Shown here: positions 46,944 through 56,158 of the stretch, piece after piece
Position numbering within the stretch: position 1 is the first letter of the stretch
Layout: every line of letters starts with the position of its first letter
Assembly: GCF_900096955.1 (NCBI RefSeq)
Contig: NZ_FMYL01000001.1
Span: 310,001-374,000, forward strand
Length of the DNA stretch: 64,000 bases
Direction: 5' to 3'
Source of the DNA: Acinetobacter boissieri
GTDB lineage: Bacteria > Pseudomonadota > Gammaproteobacteria > Pseudomonadales > Moraxellaceae
Position numbers and translations under genes: made by a program
The notes under the pieces: generated by a model
What the model saw: only the letters and a program-made list of their open reading frames with translations
What the model was told of the DNA's origin: nothing
The model's database searches: none

Positions 46944-47388
46944 ATTCAATCTCAAAATAGTGACAAATATCACAAATTAATTATAAAACATAATTTATTA
47001 TACAAAAATTACTAGGTGTTAATTATTACAACTTACTGATCATTCATTACTTTGAATGATCAATAAACTACAAAATAAACATCGTATTTTATGGAAGTCA
47101 AAGACCTTATGATTTAGTGATACCAATTGAAATATTTATTTCAATCATGAAATTTAAAAATATCATTTACCGATCATACAAATAGATCTGTAAGCTCTGC
47201 ACATGCATGCTGTTTAAGATGCATATTATTAGTATATATTTTTACAATAGCGTAAGGCGGGTTTTACCCACCCTACAATGTACTAAAAGTCTAGAACATA
47301 CAGCGCCCAGTTCAGCTAAACAGAAATCGCTTAAAGTACGACCATTACCATAAAAACTTAATGTGTTGTACTTTTATGAATAACACAC
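46944..47388. other. Intergenic region with two palindromes and a REP-like hairpin
   Basis: TGATCATTC / GAATGATCA (47037-47045 with 47054-47062) and ATTGAAATA-TT-TATTTCAAT (47126-47145) are perfect inverted repeats upstream of the polygalacturonase gene; either could be an operator. A GC-rich hairpin lies at about 47249-47278. No coding frame is supported. Confidence 0.6.
47249..47278. repeat. REP-like GC-rich hairpin
   Basis: GGCGGGT-TTT-ACCCACC (one mismatch) inside AGCGTAAGGCGG...CCCTACA. It is GC-rich in a very AT-rich region and resembles dispersed extragenic repeats that start GTAGGGTGGGT in several bacteria. Only one copy is in this window. Confidence 0.5.
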
Positions 47389-48552
47389 TCAATACTGTTT
47401 AGAGACTCCATATTGCTCAACCGTCAGTTCATTTTTACCCGTTACACTGGCTTTGGTTTCACCAATAATTTTTGCATCGACATTAAACGTTTTTGATATA
47501 GCAACAATATCGTCTGCAATTTTTTTATCACAGTAAATTTCCATTCGATGACCGCAGTTAAAAATCTTCCACATATCTCTATCAGAAATATGAGCCGACT
47601 CTTGGATTGCCTGAAAAACAGCAGGCTTTTCGAAAAGGTTATTTTTAATGTAATGAATATTTTCACCAAAATGAAGACATTTTGTTAAAGCCCCACCGGT
47701 GCAATGTATAATGCCACTGATGTTTTTTCTATGTTTTTCAAGAATTTCTTTGATAATTGGCGCATAAGAACGAGTTGGACTTAATAATGCTTCAGCAACT
47801 GTAAAATTAGAATTGGGTAAAGCATCTGAAAGATGATATGGCCCACGGTAGACTTGATCTAAAGTAAGTGTTTCAGAGAAAGTTTCTGGGTGTTTTTCTG
47901 CATAACTCGAATGAAGTAAAGCATGTCTAGCCACTGTAAAGCCATTAGATGCTATTCCAGAGTTTTCATGATCTTCATAAGTAGCTTTTCCAAATGAAGC
48001 TAGCCCTACAATCGCTTGCTCAGGCTGAATTGTATTGCAATCAATCATATGATCACGAGGGAATCTCGCATATACCGTAGAATCAACCATAATCGATTTT
48101 ACAAGATCGCCGACATCTGCTGTTTCTCCACCGCATAATCGAATATTAACCCCCAAAGATGTCATTTTCTCTGCAAAGTTTCTGTACCCTCGAATAATAG
48201 ATTTAAGTACATCGCCACTGACTCTTTGACCATTTCGGCCAATGGTATTACTTAATAAAAAACCATCTGTTACGCCAACGCATAACATGTCGTCAATATT
48301 CATTACAGCAGAATCAATTGCAATGCCTTCAAAATAAGACGCATCGCCTGTTTCTCAATATTTTATATAGGCAACTGTTGATTTTGTTCCTGCGCCATCG
48401 GCATGAATAATAGAAAGTGTGTGTTCATCATCAGCAACCACTTGACAAAATGCACCTGGGAATACACTCGGCTCAAGCTCTAATATTGCTGCATGAACAT
48501 CTTCTTTTGAAGCAGAAACACCTAAAGCTTTATACGGATCGATGGTTGTCAT
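47389..48552 (-). pseudogene. Bacteroidetes-type AIR synthase (PurM-like) interrupted by in-frame TGA
   Basis: About 387 codons read through in one frame, with a single TGA at 48355-48357 after residue 65. The upstream part has GVSASKEDVHAAI and HADGAGTKSTVAY; the downstream part continues with ETGDASYFEGIAIDSAVMNIDDML, TIGRNGQRVSG, GGETADVGDLV and GHRMEIYCDKK. These segments match the longer PurM form of Bacteroidetes rather than the usual gammaproteobacterial PurM. The stop stands where a Lys or Arg is usual, so one base change (AGA/CGA/AAA to TGA) explains it. Everything else is intact. A standard purM is presumably elsewhere. It could be a recent inactivation, an assembly error, or be rescued by readthrough. 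Confidence 0.8.
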
Positions 48553-48639
48553 TTATCATACTCTAAAGAGGAATTTAGACGAATTGAACTGATACGCAAT
48601 ACGTCTAAAACATCAATTTTGAGAAGAGATTAGAGTATG
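48553..48639 (-). promoter_or_regulatory. Nested inverted repeat leader covering the ribosome-binding site
   Basis: In the leader of the interrupted purM-like gene, outer arms 48557-48566 and 48630-48639 (CATACTCTAA / TTAGAGTATG) enclose inner arms 48575-48581 and 48602-48608 (TTAGACG / CGTCTAA). On the mRNA, the 3' outer arm contains AGAG, the only Shine-Dalgarno candidate, eight bases before the ATG. The fold would hide it. Confidence 0.55.
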
Positions 48640-48858
48640 AGTAAAAGTTTTTCAATTCAATGAATATTTTTGCAAAACACAATCAAAATCGGCCATATTA
48701 TAACCTAAAAAACAATTTCCCCATGCTGTTTTTTTGATTGATTTATCTTAGATAAAAAAATGAATTTGGCCCCTGCACCACTCTGTAATGTCATAAAAGA
48801 GAATGTATATAGGCTTATCTTTTGCTATATATATATTTTGCTTCGACATAAGAATGTA
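48640..48858. other. Intergenic remainder before the purM-like leader
   Basis: AT-rich DNA with no supported frame; together with the leader this gap is about 300 bases. It should hold the promoter of the purM-like gene. Confidence 0.4.
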
Positions 48859-49179
48859 TTAATTATTTTCTAAATCAATGAGTAGCGTTGCAGTATATTT
48901 TCTTTCCCAACAATCTTTAAATTTTTTATGCATTTGATCAATGTCAAAAGTACTGGTTTTCGCTACGTTTTGAGCTTGAGCAATATCATTTGCTCTCATA
49001 TACGCCAGTAAATAATCTTGTCCATCTAGTTCAATATGAAACCAAGATTCTACACATACACCTTCGGCTTTAAGCGTTTGTACTGCTTCTTCTTTCCTTG
49101 CTTGAATGTTTTCTTTCCATTCATTTACGTTCGATAAAGTATTTGGTTTTAATTTGATTAAAACTGCGCCTACATCCAT
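48859..49179 (-). CDS. DUF6176-type small protein
   Basis: 106 residues, soluble, alpha/beta. Starts VGAVLIKLKPNTLSNVNEWKE, with a middle SWFHIELDGQDYLLAYMRA and a C-terminal helix with HKKFKDCWERK. This fits the dimeric alpha/beta-barrel-like DUF6176 group, for which no function is known. It lies 306 bases upstream of the interrupted purM-like gene on the same strand and could have arrived with it, but the gap and leader suggest a separate transcript. Confidence 0.65.
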   Translation of the reverse strand: MDVGAVLIKLKPNTLSNVNEWKENIQARKEEAVQTLKAEGVCVESWFHIELDGQDYLLAYMRANDIAQAQNVAKTSTFDIDQMHKKFKDCWERKYTATLLIDLENN

Positions 49180-49268
49180 AAATCATATCTCCTACTATTT
49201 AAAAAGTCCTTTAAAATAAATAGCTTTACGAACAGTTAATCATATTTAATGTCACTCTACTTTTAAGA

Positions 49269-50405
49269 TTATTGCAAAAAACTGACCAACCTTTCTAAAA
49301 ATACATCACACTCATGTAATTGACTAAGTGCAATATATTCATTGGGTTTATGTGCAACATCAATTGAACCGGGGCCACATACCAGTACAGGGCAATCTAA
49401 AGCCTCAACAAACAAACCACCCTCCGTACCAAATGATATTTTTCCAATTGAAGTATCTTTCGGAAGTAAGTTTTGAATCTGTTGCACGATTGGAATTTTG
49501 AGTGCTGTATTCAGTCCTGGGTAGTGATTCATTTCATCAATATGAATAAAATTTTTAAATACACTATGTTCTAACAATGAAAATATTTTTTGCTGAATAT
49601 CCTGACTACTGTCTTGTGCAATATGACGAATTTCATAATCGATAATACATTCATTCGGTACAATATTTAGTGCCTGCCCCCCCTGAATTTTACCCATGTG
49701 TAATGTAGTATAAGGAATGTCATAGTCCACATCTTGAGGATGTTGCTGTGTAATGTCGTGCTGAACTTGTATAATAGCATTCATTAATGCATTGGCTGCA
49801 TGTATGGCATTACTAAAATGCGGTGCCAATGCAGAATGTCCTTCTTCTCCATGGCACATGGCCTTAAATACAGACTTACCTTTATGTCCTAAAGCGATTT
49901 GCATTAAAGTCGGCTCACCCACAATACACAATAACGGCGTAATTACGTATTCAGCAAGTTGCGGTAAAATATCACGCACCCCAATACAACCAATTTCTTC
50001 ATCATAAGAAATACACAAATGCAGTGGTCTTTTAAGTTGCTCTTTTTGTGCCAATAACATGCTAGACATCGCACAGGCAATAAAGCCTTTCATATCTGCT
50101 GTACCACGACCATAAATATGGCCTTCTTTTTCTAAAGCAGTAAATGGTGGACTATGCCAATCTTGACCATCTACAGGTACAACATCACTGTGTGAAGATA
50201 ACAACACACCTGCCACATCTTGTGGGCCTATACTGGCAAATAGGCAAGCTTTATTACCTTGCGCATTGAGCTTTATAGAAACAGGAATACCATGTTGCTC
50301 AAACTGCTGTTGCACAAAATAAATGAGTTCAAGATTACTTTTATAAGATGTCGTATCAAAGGCAATCAATTGTTTTAATAAAGCTTTAGATGCTGTATTT
50401 GACAT
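49269..50405 (-). CDS. M20 family peptidase (ArgE/acetylornithine deacetylase-like)
   Basis: 378 residues. Zinc-site motifs of M20: SSHSDVVPVDGQDW (His-x-Asp), GRGTADMKGF (bridging Asp), SYDEEIGCIG with the catalytic Glu-Glu pair, and HKPNEYI near the C-terminus. Best likeness is to ArgE-type deacetylases. Its gene sits last in a RidA-DUF1028-LysR operon, so the real substrate is more likely an N-acyl compound of a catabolic path than arginine biosynthesis. The start is two bases after the LysR stop. Confidence 0.8.
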   Translation of the reverse strand: MSNTASKALLKQLIAFDTTSYKSNLELIYFVQQQFEQHGIPVSIKLNAQGNKACLFASIGPQDVAGVLLSSHSDVVPVDGQDWHSPPFTALEKEGHIYGRGTADMKGFIACAMSSMLLAQKEQLKRPLHLCISYDEEIGCIGVRDILPQLAEYVITPLLCIVGEPTLMQIALGHKGKSVFKAMCHGEEGHSALAPHFSNAIHAANALMNAIIQVQHDITQQHPQDVDYDIPYTTLHMGKIQGGQALNIVPNECIIDYEIRHIAQDSSQDIQQKIFSLLEHSVFKNFIHIDEMNHYPGLNTALKIPIVQQIQNLLPKDTSIGKISFGTEGGLFVEALDCPVLVCGPGSIDVAHKPNEYIALSQLHECDVFLERLVSFLQ

Positions 50406-50407
50406 GG

Positions 50408-51388
50408 CTAGCTGTCCTTTACACGAATATGTGGGTCATAAAAGTGGGGGGCACCCATACCCGGAATATATTGGTCAGAAATAAATGCCCGACATCTGCT
50501 AATAAAGGCCTGAGCGACCGTATTTAGTACTGCATTTTTTGCTGTGGCAAGGCCAATTTGCATAGGGCGTTGTTCACCAGAAATACGCATACGTACCAGT
50601 TGCTTACCATCTAAAGAATAATTAACCTTAGGTCTAACATTTAAAATACTGTAACCAATATTATTTGCTACCATGGCACGAATGACTTCTGAATTTTTAG
50701 ATACCTTAACCACATTTGGGCTAAGTTTTTTCTGTTTAAATAAAGAGATAAAGTAGTCATTACTATACGGCATATCTAACAACACCATGGGATAGGTCGC
50801 CAACTCTTCCATGGTCACTGCCGATGCATCGGCTAAAGGATGCTCTTTACTAAACAACGCATAAGGTGGCAGACTGGCCAAAGGCTCAAAATGGATTAGG
50901 TCATGATCTATGTTTAAATCGTAAGTGAGTACGACATCTAACACATTACGCAGTAAGCCACTAAGTAAAACTTCTTGGTCACCTTCACACACATCTAAAT
51001 GAACGCTTTTATATAAATGAGCAAACCCATGAATAATTTCGGCATAGAGCATGGGTGCAAAAGCAGAAAAACAGCCCAGTTTTAACGGCCCACGGATTGA
51101 ACCTGAATAATTGGCTGCCAATGCATATAAATTACCTGCACGGGCTAAAATTTCTTGGCACTCTTTCATTAAGTGCTCACCGACATTGGTTAAAATGAGC
51201 CCTTTCGCATGTTGGCGTATAAAAAGCTGTACTTGTAATTCAGACTCAATATGTGCAATTGCTGCAGAAATAGACGGCGAAGATACATGGATCCGCTCAG
51301 AAGCAATAATAATACTGCCACTTTCTGCAGTCGCTACAAAATACTCAATTTGACGCAATGAAATACGATTTAGCACAGTAATATCCAA
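50408..51388 (-). CDS. LysR-type transcriptional regulator
   Basis: 326 residues. N-terminal winged HTH (LRQIEYFVATAESGSIIIASERIHVSSPSISAAIAHIE) and a C-terminal effector-binding periplasmic-binding-protein fold. Position inside the operon between DUF1028 and M20, and beside a divergent FAD monooxygenase, makes it the local regulator, probably sensing a compound of the path. Cytoplasmic tetramer by family. Confidence 0.9.
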   Translation of the reverse strand: MDITVLNRISLRQIEYFVATAESGSIIIASERIHVSSPSISAAIAHIESELQVQLFIRQHAKGLILTNVGEHLMKECQEILARAGNLYALAANYSGSIRGPLKLGCFSAFAPMLYAEIIHGFAHLYKSVHLDVCEGDQEVLLSGLLRNVLDVVLTYDLNIDHDLIHFEPLASLPPYALFSKEHPLADASAVTMEELATYPMVLLDMPYSNDYFISLFKQKKLSPNVVKVSKNSEVIRAMVANNIGYSILNVRPKVNYSLDGKQLVRMRISGEQRPMQIGLATAKNAVLNTVAQAFISRCRAFISDQYIPGMGAPHFYDPHIRVKDS

Positions 51389-51398
51389 AAATTAGAGT

Positions 51399-52073
51399 TT
51401 ATAGATTGCCGGGTACTCCAAAGCTAATTGCCGATGATGGGTCTAAAGCACGCACAATATAATCATCGACTTGTGGCTCATAGGCTTTCCAGATTTGGTA
51501 GAGTTCTGCAATCGGGTCTTTCTCACACCAATCTACCCTTAAATCTATAATTGGCCAATCCATTTTATCAACCACCAATAGACCCGCCGAATGCACAGGC
51601 CCTGCTTCACCACCTGCATTTATTCCTGCTTGCATGGCCAATAGCAGTCGTTCAGCCAAACACCCTTCACTGTGTTCAAAAGCTTGACACATCACTTCAG
51701 GAATTTGTGTGTGTTTTAACATATTACCTGCACAAGCCACTTGATTACCTGTGTGTGTGGCATAAACACCTAAAGTATGTTCACCACTGTAGGTGGCAAC
51801 TTGTCCTTGCGTATCGAGAACCATCAATTGACGATAGATAATAAATTCAGTATTTGCGACCAACTCATGTATGGCATCTTGGGGAGCAACATCAAAACGG
51901 ACTAAATTCAGTAGCACTTCGGATAAATTAGGGTCGGTAATATTTTGGCTGACAGCAACGCCAACCCCTGCTTTGGCTCGAATACATCTGGCTGCCACAG
52001 CAGGCGATGAGGAGCTTACAGCAGCGCCCATCTGGCCTGTCTTTTGGCAACGTGCAACAATTGAAAATGTCAT
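51399..52073 (-). CDS. DUF1028 family Ntn-hydrolase-like protein
   Basis: 224 residues. The fold is the Ntn-type: MTFSIVARCQKTGQMGAAVSSSSPAVAARC, GVGVAVSQNITDPNL, GNML and GGEAGPVHSAGLLVVD are the DUF1028 landmarks. Function is not known; members often sit beside peptidases and RidA. Thr2 or a Ser near the N-terminus could be nucleophile but the first Met would have to be removed. Between RidA and LysR in the same transcript. Confidence 0.85.
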   Translation of the reverse strand: MTFSIVARCQKTGQMGAAVSSSSPAVAARCIRAKAGVGVAVSQNITDPNLSEVLLNLVRFDVAPQDAIHELVANTEFIIYRQLMVLDTQGQVATYSGEHTLGVYATHTGNQVACAGNMLKHTQIPEVMCQAFEHSEGCLAERLLLAMQAGINAGGEAGPVHSAGLLVVDKMDWPIIDLRVDWCEKDPIAELYQIWKAYEPQVDDYIVRALDPSSAISFGVPGNL

Positions 52074-52088
52074 ATATTTATGTCCAAA

Positions 52089-52502
52089 TTAGTCAGGAAT
52101 TACGGCTGTAGCATCAATTTCAACGAGCCATTCAGGACGTGCTAAAGCAGATACCACAATGCCCGTAGATACAGGAAAAACCCCTTTTAACCATTTTCCA
52201 ACCACGCCATACACAGCTTCACGGTAGCGTGGGTCAATAATATAAATGGTAATTTTACAAATATCTTCTAATTCTCCACCTGCCTCTTTAAGCAACATGT
52301 CTATGTTATACATCGCCTGCTCAGCTTGTCCTTCAACATCGCCAATGCAGACACTTTCGGAGGTATCTAAGTTTTGCCCGATTTGTCCTCTTAAAAACAC
52401 CATGCTTCCTCTTGCAACCACGGCTTGGCACAGGTCATTGTCTAAATTTTGCTCTGGATAGGTTTTTTTTGTATTAAATGGGCGAATCCGTGTATGTTTC
52501 AT
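52089..52502 (-). CDS. RidA (YjgF/UK114) family protein
   Basis: 137 residues. RidA trimer features: VARGSMVFLRGQIGQ, YNIDMLLKEAGGELEDICKITIYIID, and VSALARPEWLVEIDATAV, though R in ALARPE stands at the usual R105 site. RidA proteins hydrolyse reactive enamines/imines; subfamilies differ. First gene of the operon with DUF1028, LysR and M20, divergent from an FAD monooxygenase that could make an imine, which fits a RidA role. Confidence 0.85.
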   Translation of the reverse strand: MKHTRIRPFNTKKTYPEQNLDNDLCQAVVARGSMVFLRGQIGQNLDTSESVCIGDVEGQAEQAMYNIDMLLKEAGGELEDICKITIYIIDPRYREAVYGVVGKWLKGVFPVSTGIVVSALARPEWLVEIDATAVIPD

Positions 52503-52741
52503 AGAGTAATCCTTTTATTCGCAAGACAATTTTTCTTAGTATGCAATGCTGTCACCATAAGACAATTTATATTTTCCGTGCCTATACTTCGGTTAATCCG
52601 TATTAGCATTCTATTTCAGCCGCATGCTTTCGATTCGTTTTTTTTGATGCAACTGTTTTGGATATGTGATTTTCATTTTATGCCACAAATTTCTAATATC
52701 AGTATCAAAGAAAATAGAAATAAGTTATTGAGGATCGACGG

Positions 52742-53998
52742 ATGCAACTACCCAAAAGTATAGACACGGTTGTGATTGGTGCTGGGCAAGCTGGTATTGC
52801 CATGAGCGAGCATCTCACTGCATCAGGTACAGCGCACATTGTGCTAGAAAAAGCACGTATTGCCGAAGCATGGCGCAGTCGCCGTTGGGACTCTTTAGTA
52901 GCCAATGGCCCATGTTGGCATGACCGATTTCCCAATTTAGACTTTCCCAATGCACCCGATGATTTTGTGCCTCACAACCAAGTTGCTGATTATTTTGAAG
53001 CCTATGCCAAACACATTGATGCGCCTGTTTTCACCAATATTGAAGTATTAAACGTTTCAAAAATAAACAATCAGCTAGAATACAACATAAAAACATCGCA
53101 AGGTTCACTCACTGCACAGCGTATTGTGATTGCCACTGGCCCATTTCAAAAAGCTAATATTCCACCAATCGCACCAAAAGATTCAGCGCTATACCAAATT
53201 CACTCTGACCAATACAAAAATTCCGAGCAATTGCCTGAAGGTGCAGTATTGGTAGTGGGTGCAGGGTCATCTGGGGTGCAAATTGCCGATGAGTTAAACC
53301 GCGCAGGTAAAAAAGTATTTTTATCTGTGGGAAAACATGAACGTCCCCCTCGCCGTTATCGTGGGCGTGACAATGTATGGTGGTTAGGTGTACTCGGTGG
53401 GTGGGACGTAGAAAAACCCAACAATGGGCCGTTAAAAGGCTTTGCTGTCAGTGGTGCACATGGTGGGCATACCATCGACTTTAAAAAATTAGTACAGCAA
53501 GGCATTACCCTTGTAGGAATGACTAAGGAATTTTCAAACAATAGCGTTACTTTCCAAAAAGACTTAGCAGATAACATTCATGAAGGTGAAAAGTGCTATT
53601 TAAAATTACTCGATCAGGCTGACCTATTTATTCAAAACAATGGCCTTTCTCTACCTGAAGACCCTGAAGCACGTGTGATTTTAGATGACCCTACATGTAT
53701 CACAGACCCTATTTTGTCGCTCGACTTAGCTCATGAAAATATTGGAAGTATTATTTGGGCATCGGGATTTAGTTATGATTATCATTGGTTGGACTTAGAA
53801 ATCTTAGATGAATCATCACGCCCAAAACATCGCAATGGCGTCACAGATATGGCAGGGGTGTACTTTCTAGGCTTACCTTACCTAACAGGTCGAGGCTCTA
53901 GCTTTATTTGGGGAGTCTGGCATGATGCCAAACGCATTGCAGACCATATTGCCATTCAAAAAAGCTACTTACAGTACCAACCTCAGCACATAGACTAA
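52742..53998 (+). CDS. Flavin-dependent monooxygenase / NAD(P)-binding oxidoreductase
   Basis: 418 residues. Two Rossmann sites: VVIGAGQAGIAMSEHL (FAD, 10-25) and VLVVGAGSSGVQIADEL (NAD(P)H, about 165-180), plus a flavoprotein monooxygenase-like WDSLVANGPCW and a GHGG-rich middle. No transmembrane segment. It is divergent from the RidA operon, so probably oxidises an amine or amino acid substrate whose imine product RidA and M20 process. The substrate is unknown. Confidence 0.8.
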   Translation: MQLPKSIDTVVIGAGQAGIAMSEHLTASGTAHIVLEKARIAEAWRSRRWDSLVANGPCWHDRFPNLDFPNAPDDFVPHNQVADYFEAYAKHIDAPVFTNIEVLNVSKINNQLEYNIKTSQGSLTAQRIVIATGPFQKANIPPIAPKDSALYQIHSDQYKNSEQLPEGAVLVVGAGSSGVQIADELNRAGKKVFLSVGKHERPPRRYRGRDNVWWLGVLGGWDVEKPNNGPLKGFAVSGAHGGHTIDFKKLVQQGITLVGMTKEFSNNSVTFQKDLADNIHEGEKCYLKLLDQADLFIQNNGLSLPEDPEARVILDDPTCITDPILSLDLAHENIGSIIWASGFSYDYHWLDLEILDESSRPKHRNGVTDMAGVYFLGLPYLTGRGSSFIWGVWHDAKRIADHIAIQKSYLQYQPQHID

Positions 53999-54050
53999 GC
54001 GTACAAACCTACATGCGCTTAGTTTGGTCTGATGATTGATCTTTATTTTT

Positions 54051-54254
54051 TTAATGCTTTTTAACTTTTTTATAGCCCAAATAGATTAAAAACAAGTATG
54101 GGAACAACAACCACACCATTCCCATACTGATAATAAAATAGATGCCATATACCGAACCCAAAAATAAGCCACTCAAAATACCATCAAGAACAGCCCCTAA
54201 AATACCTTCTGAGAGTAAACGTGTTTGCGGTTTATTTTCCTGCTGGTTTTCCAT
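54051..54254 (-). CDS. Small membrane protein, unknown function
   Basis: 67 residues from the ATG at 54254, which has AGG eight bases upstream; the longer frame has no such site. A polar N-terminus (MENQQENKPQTRLL) is followed by two hydrophobic helices (about 20-40 and 42-60) and a basic KKVKKH tail. No family recognised. It is downstream of the 2-hydroxyacid dehydrogenase on the same strand, 84 bases off. Confidence 0.6.
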   Translation of the reverse strand: MENQQENKPQTRLLSEGILGAVLDGILSGLFLGSVYGIYFIISMGMVWLLFPYLFLIYLGYKKVKKH

Positions 54255-54338
54255 ACATGACCTGATTGTAATCACTAATGAATCATTAACATAAAAAAGA
54301 CGTGATAAGATCATCACGCCTTAAAAGTATAAATTACG

Positions 54339-55289
54339 CTACAGTAAATTTTTAGCAATGCCTGCAATATTTGAATTGATATTGTCTTGTAAAATGGCAA
54401 ATAAACGCTGTTGTGCTTCATCTGTTGCCCATGCAATATGTGCTGTTACCATTACATTTGGGTGCGCTAATGTAAGCAATGGGTGATGCTCAGGTGGTGG
54501 CTCCACCTCTAATACATCTACCCCTAGACCACCGAGTGTATTGTTATTTAATGCGTCAATCACATCTTGGTTATTGATTAAACCACCACGCCCAACATTC
54601 ACTAAAATACAGCCTTTTTTTAGCTGGCTGAGTACCTCACGATTGATTAAACCTATCGTTTGGGCATTTAACTCACAGTGCAGTGACAAAATATCTGCCT
54701 GAGTGATTGCCTGCTCAAAAGGCACATAGCCTTCACGGCATACTTCTGCCCCCTGACGCTCACTAAAAACCACCTGCATACCAAATGCTTGTGCTTTTTC
54801 GGCGAGAGCAAGGCCAATTTCACCCTTTCCTAAAATGACTAACGTTTTACCTTTGAGCTCACGAATGGGTGCTGCTAAATAAAATGACGTTTGACCTTTA
54901 GACCAATCTCCCGCACGTACGGCGTTGACTTGTGATGAAAAGTTTTTAATTAAATTCATCATCATTAAAAAAGCATGTTCGGCAACTGCATCGCCTGCAT
55001 AACCACGAATATTACACACTTTTATATTTTTCGATTTGAGTAAAGATACATCAATATGATCAAAGCCTGTAGAACACAACGCCACCAATTTTAAATGTGG
55101 GTTGTTCTTTAAAACGTGAGCATCTACAGTTAAATCACTGACAATAATCACATCTTGGTCATGTACTTTGTCATAGAGTTCTTGCTGTGTTAAACAACCA
55201 TACTCTGTATATTCAACAGGAAAATCAAAGCTAAAGTCTTGCTTTAATAAAACATCTTTTTCTACACAAGTAATTTTCAAACCATCCAT
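54339..55289 (-). CDS. D-2-hydroxyacid dehydrogenase (glycerate dehydrogenase-like)
   Basis: 316 residues. NAD-binding GKGEIGLALAEKAQAFGMQVVFSER (GxGxxG), catalytic Arg in NVGRGGLI, the Glu in DVLEVEPP and the His in VMVTAHIAWAT. The catalytic layout is that of glycerate/hydroxypyruvate/lactate dehydrogenases; I would not choose the exact substrate. Cytosolic. Single gene apart from the small membrane protein after it. Confidence 0.88.
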   Translation of the reverse strand: MDGLKITCVEKDVLLKQDFSFDFPVEYTEYGCLTQQELYDKVHDQDVIIVSDLTVDAHVLKNNPHLKLVALCSTGFDHIDVSLLKSKNIKVCNIRGYAGDAVAEHAFLMMMNLIKNFSSQVNAVRAGDWSKGQTSFYLAAPIRELKGKTLVILGKGEIGLALAEKAQAFGMQVVFSERQGAEVCREGYVPFEQAITQADILSLHCELNAQTIGLINREVLSQLKKGCILVNVGRGGLINNQDVIDALNNNTLGGLGVDVLEVEPPPEHHPLLTLAHPNVMVTAHIAWATDEAQQRLFAILQDNINSNIAGIAKNLL

Positions 55290-56158
55290 AACAGCATCCG
55301 CTCATCTTTTTTTAATTCAACGTATTGCAGTATTTCATACAATAAGTTGAATAAATAGTTCATTTAAAATTAATCTAAATTTCGGATAAAAGTATCGGTT
55401 GAAAAATAAGTGATTAGAATCTGAAGTTGAATTACGGTACACGACTAACAATTCTAATCCTTAAGACCAATATTACCGCTTTATTTCTACAGTCGATGAT
55501 TTTTATAACAGGTGGATTCAAGCAGTAAGTACAACAGTATAAAACTGCCATGACTTTACTTGGGTTCGCTACCCTAGACTCTTTCAAGACGACTGTTCAA
55601 TTCGTTCTCAATATTTTAAATTTATGTTTTGGCCATCTGCTCGAATGATGATGATTTTAGGATTACTCAATGATGATATCTCGCTTGCACTACATCTATT
55701 GGGCATTTGACCACGTCGATTATTGTTCTTAAACCTTAGTTATCCATAGGTTTTTGATATCCAAATGACGTACACTGTTCTAATAATAAGTGATAAATCC
55801 ATCATAGGAATACACATCTGCCCAACCATGCTCAATTAAAGCACTATGAATTTGTTCGGGTGACCAGTTTTGTAAAATGAGATAAGAAATATATGCATAA
55901 GCGAAGTCACACAAGGTGCTGTTTTACTGTAGCAACGTTGCTGTGACAATTCATGTGCTTGTTGAAGACTTCAGAATACAATAATACATTCTAATTTTTG
56001 TACTTCATGTTGTTAAGTTCATTAGCTCAAATATCTGTTACTTGAACTTTTCAGTAATAAACATTTGAACATTAGAAGAATATAAAAAAATATTTTTTAT
56101 GAGATTATTATTAACGATATGTTCAATCATCTTAATATCATACTAGGAAGTCCAAAAT
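55290..56158. other. Gap of 870 bases with decayed coding DNA
   Basis: No intact gene. Both strands show fragments that read as protein for 30-40 residues and then shift or stop, for instance on the plus strand around 55480-55710 (with PSARMMMILGLLNDDISLAL) and on the minus strand at 55780-55990. It is a gene graveyard between the dehydrogenase and the SDR operon. Confidence 0.55.
55780..55990 (-). pseudogene. Decayed protein-coding remnant
   Basis: On the minus strand two pieces in different frames read SLQQAHELSQQRCYSKTA and then LILQNWSPEQIHSALIEHG, joined by a frameshift. The second piece has the look of an alpha-helical domain of an unknown protein. I do not recognise the family. Truncated at both ends. 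Confidence 0.4.

Noticed and set aside
47389..48303. A separate complete gene starting at 48303
   Set aside because: The frame continues upstream to the TGA with conserved AIR synthase residues, so the ATG at 48303 is internal.
48355..48357. In-frame TGA as a selenocysteine codon
   Set aside because: The family has Lys or Arg here, not Cys or Sec, and no SECIS-like hairpin directly follows.
52503..52741. LysR box (ATAC-N-GTAT) between the RidA operon and the monooxygenase gene
   Set aside because: ATAC and GTAT occur but with 12 bases between rather than the usual spacing; too weak to claim.
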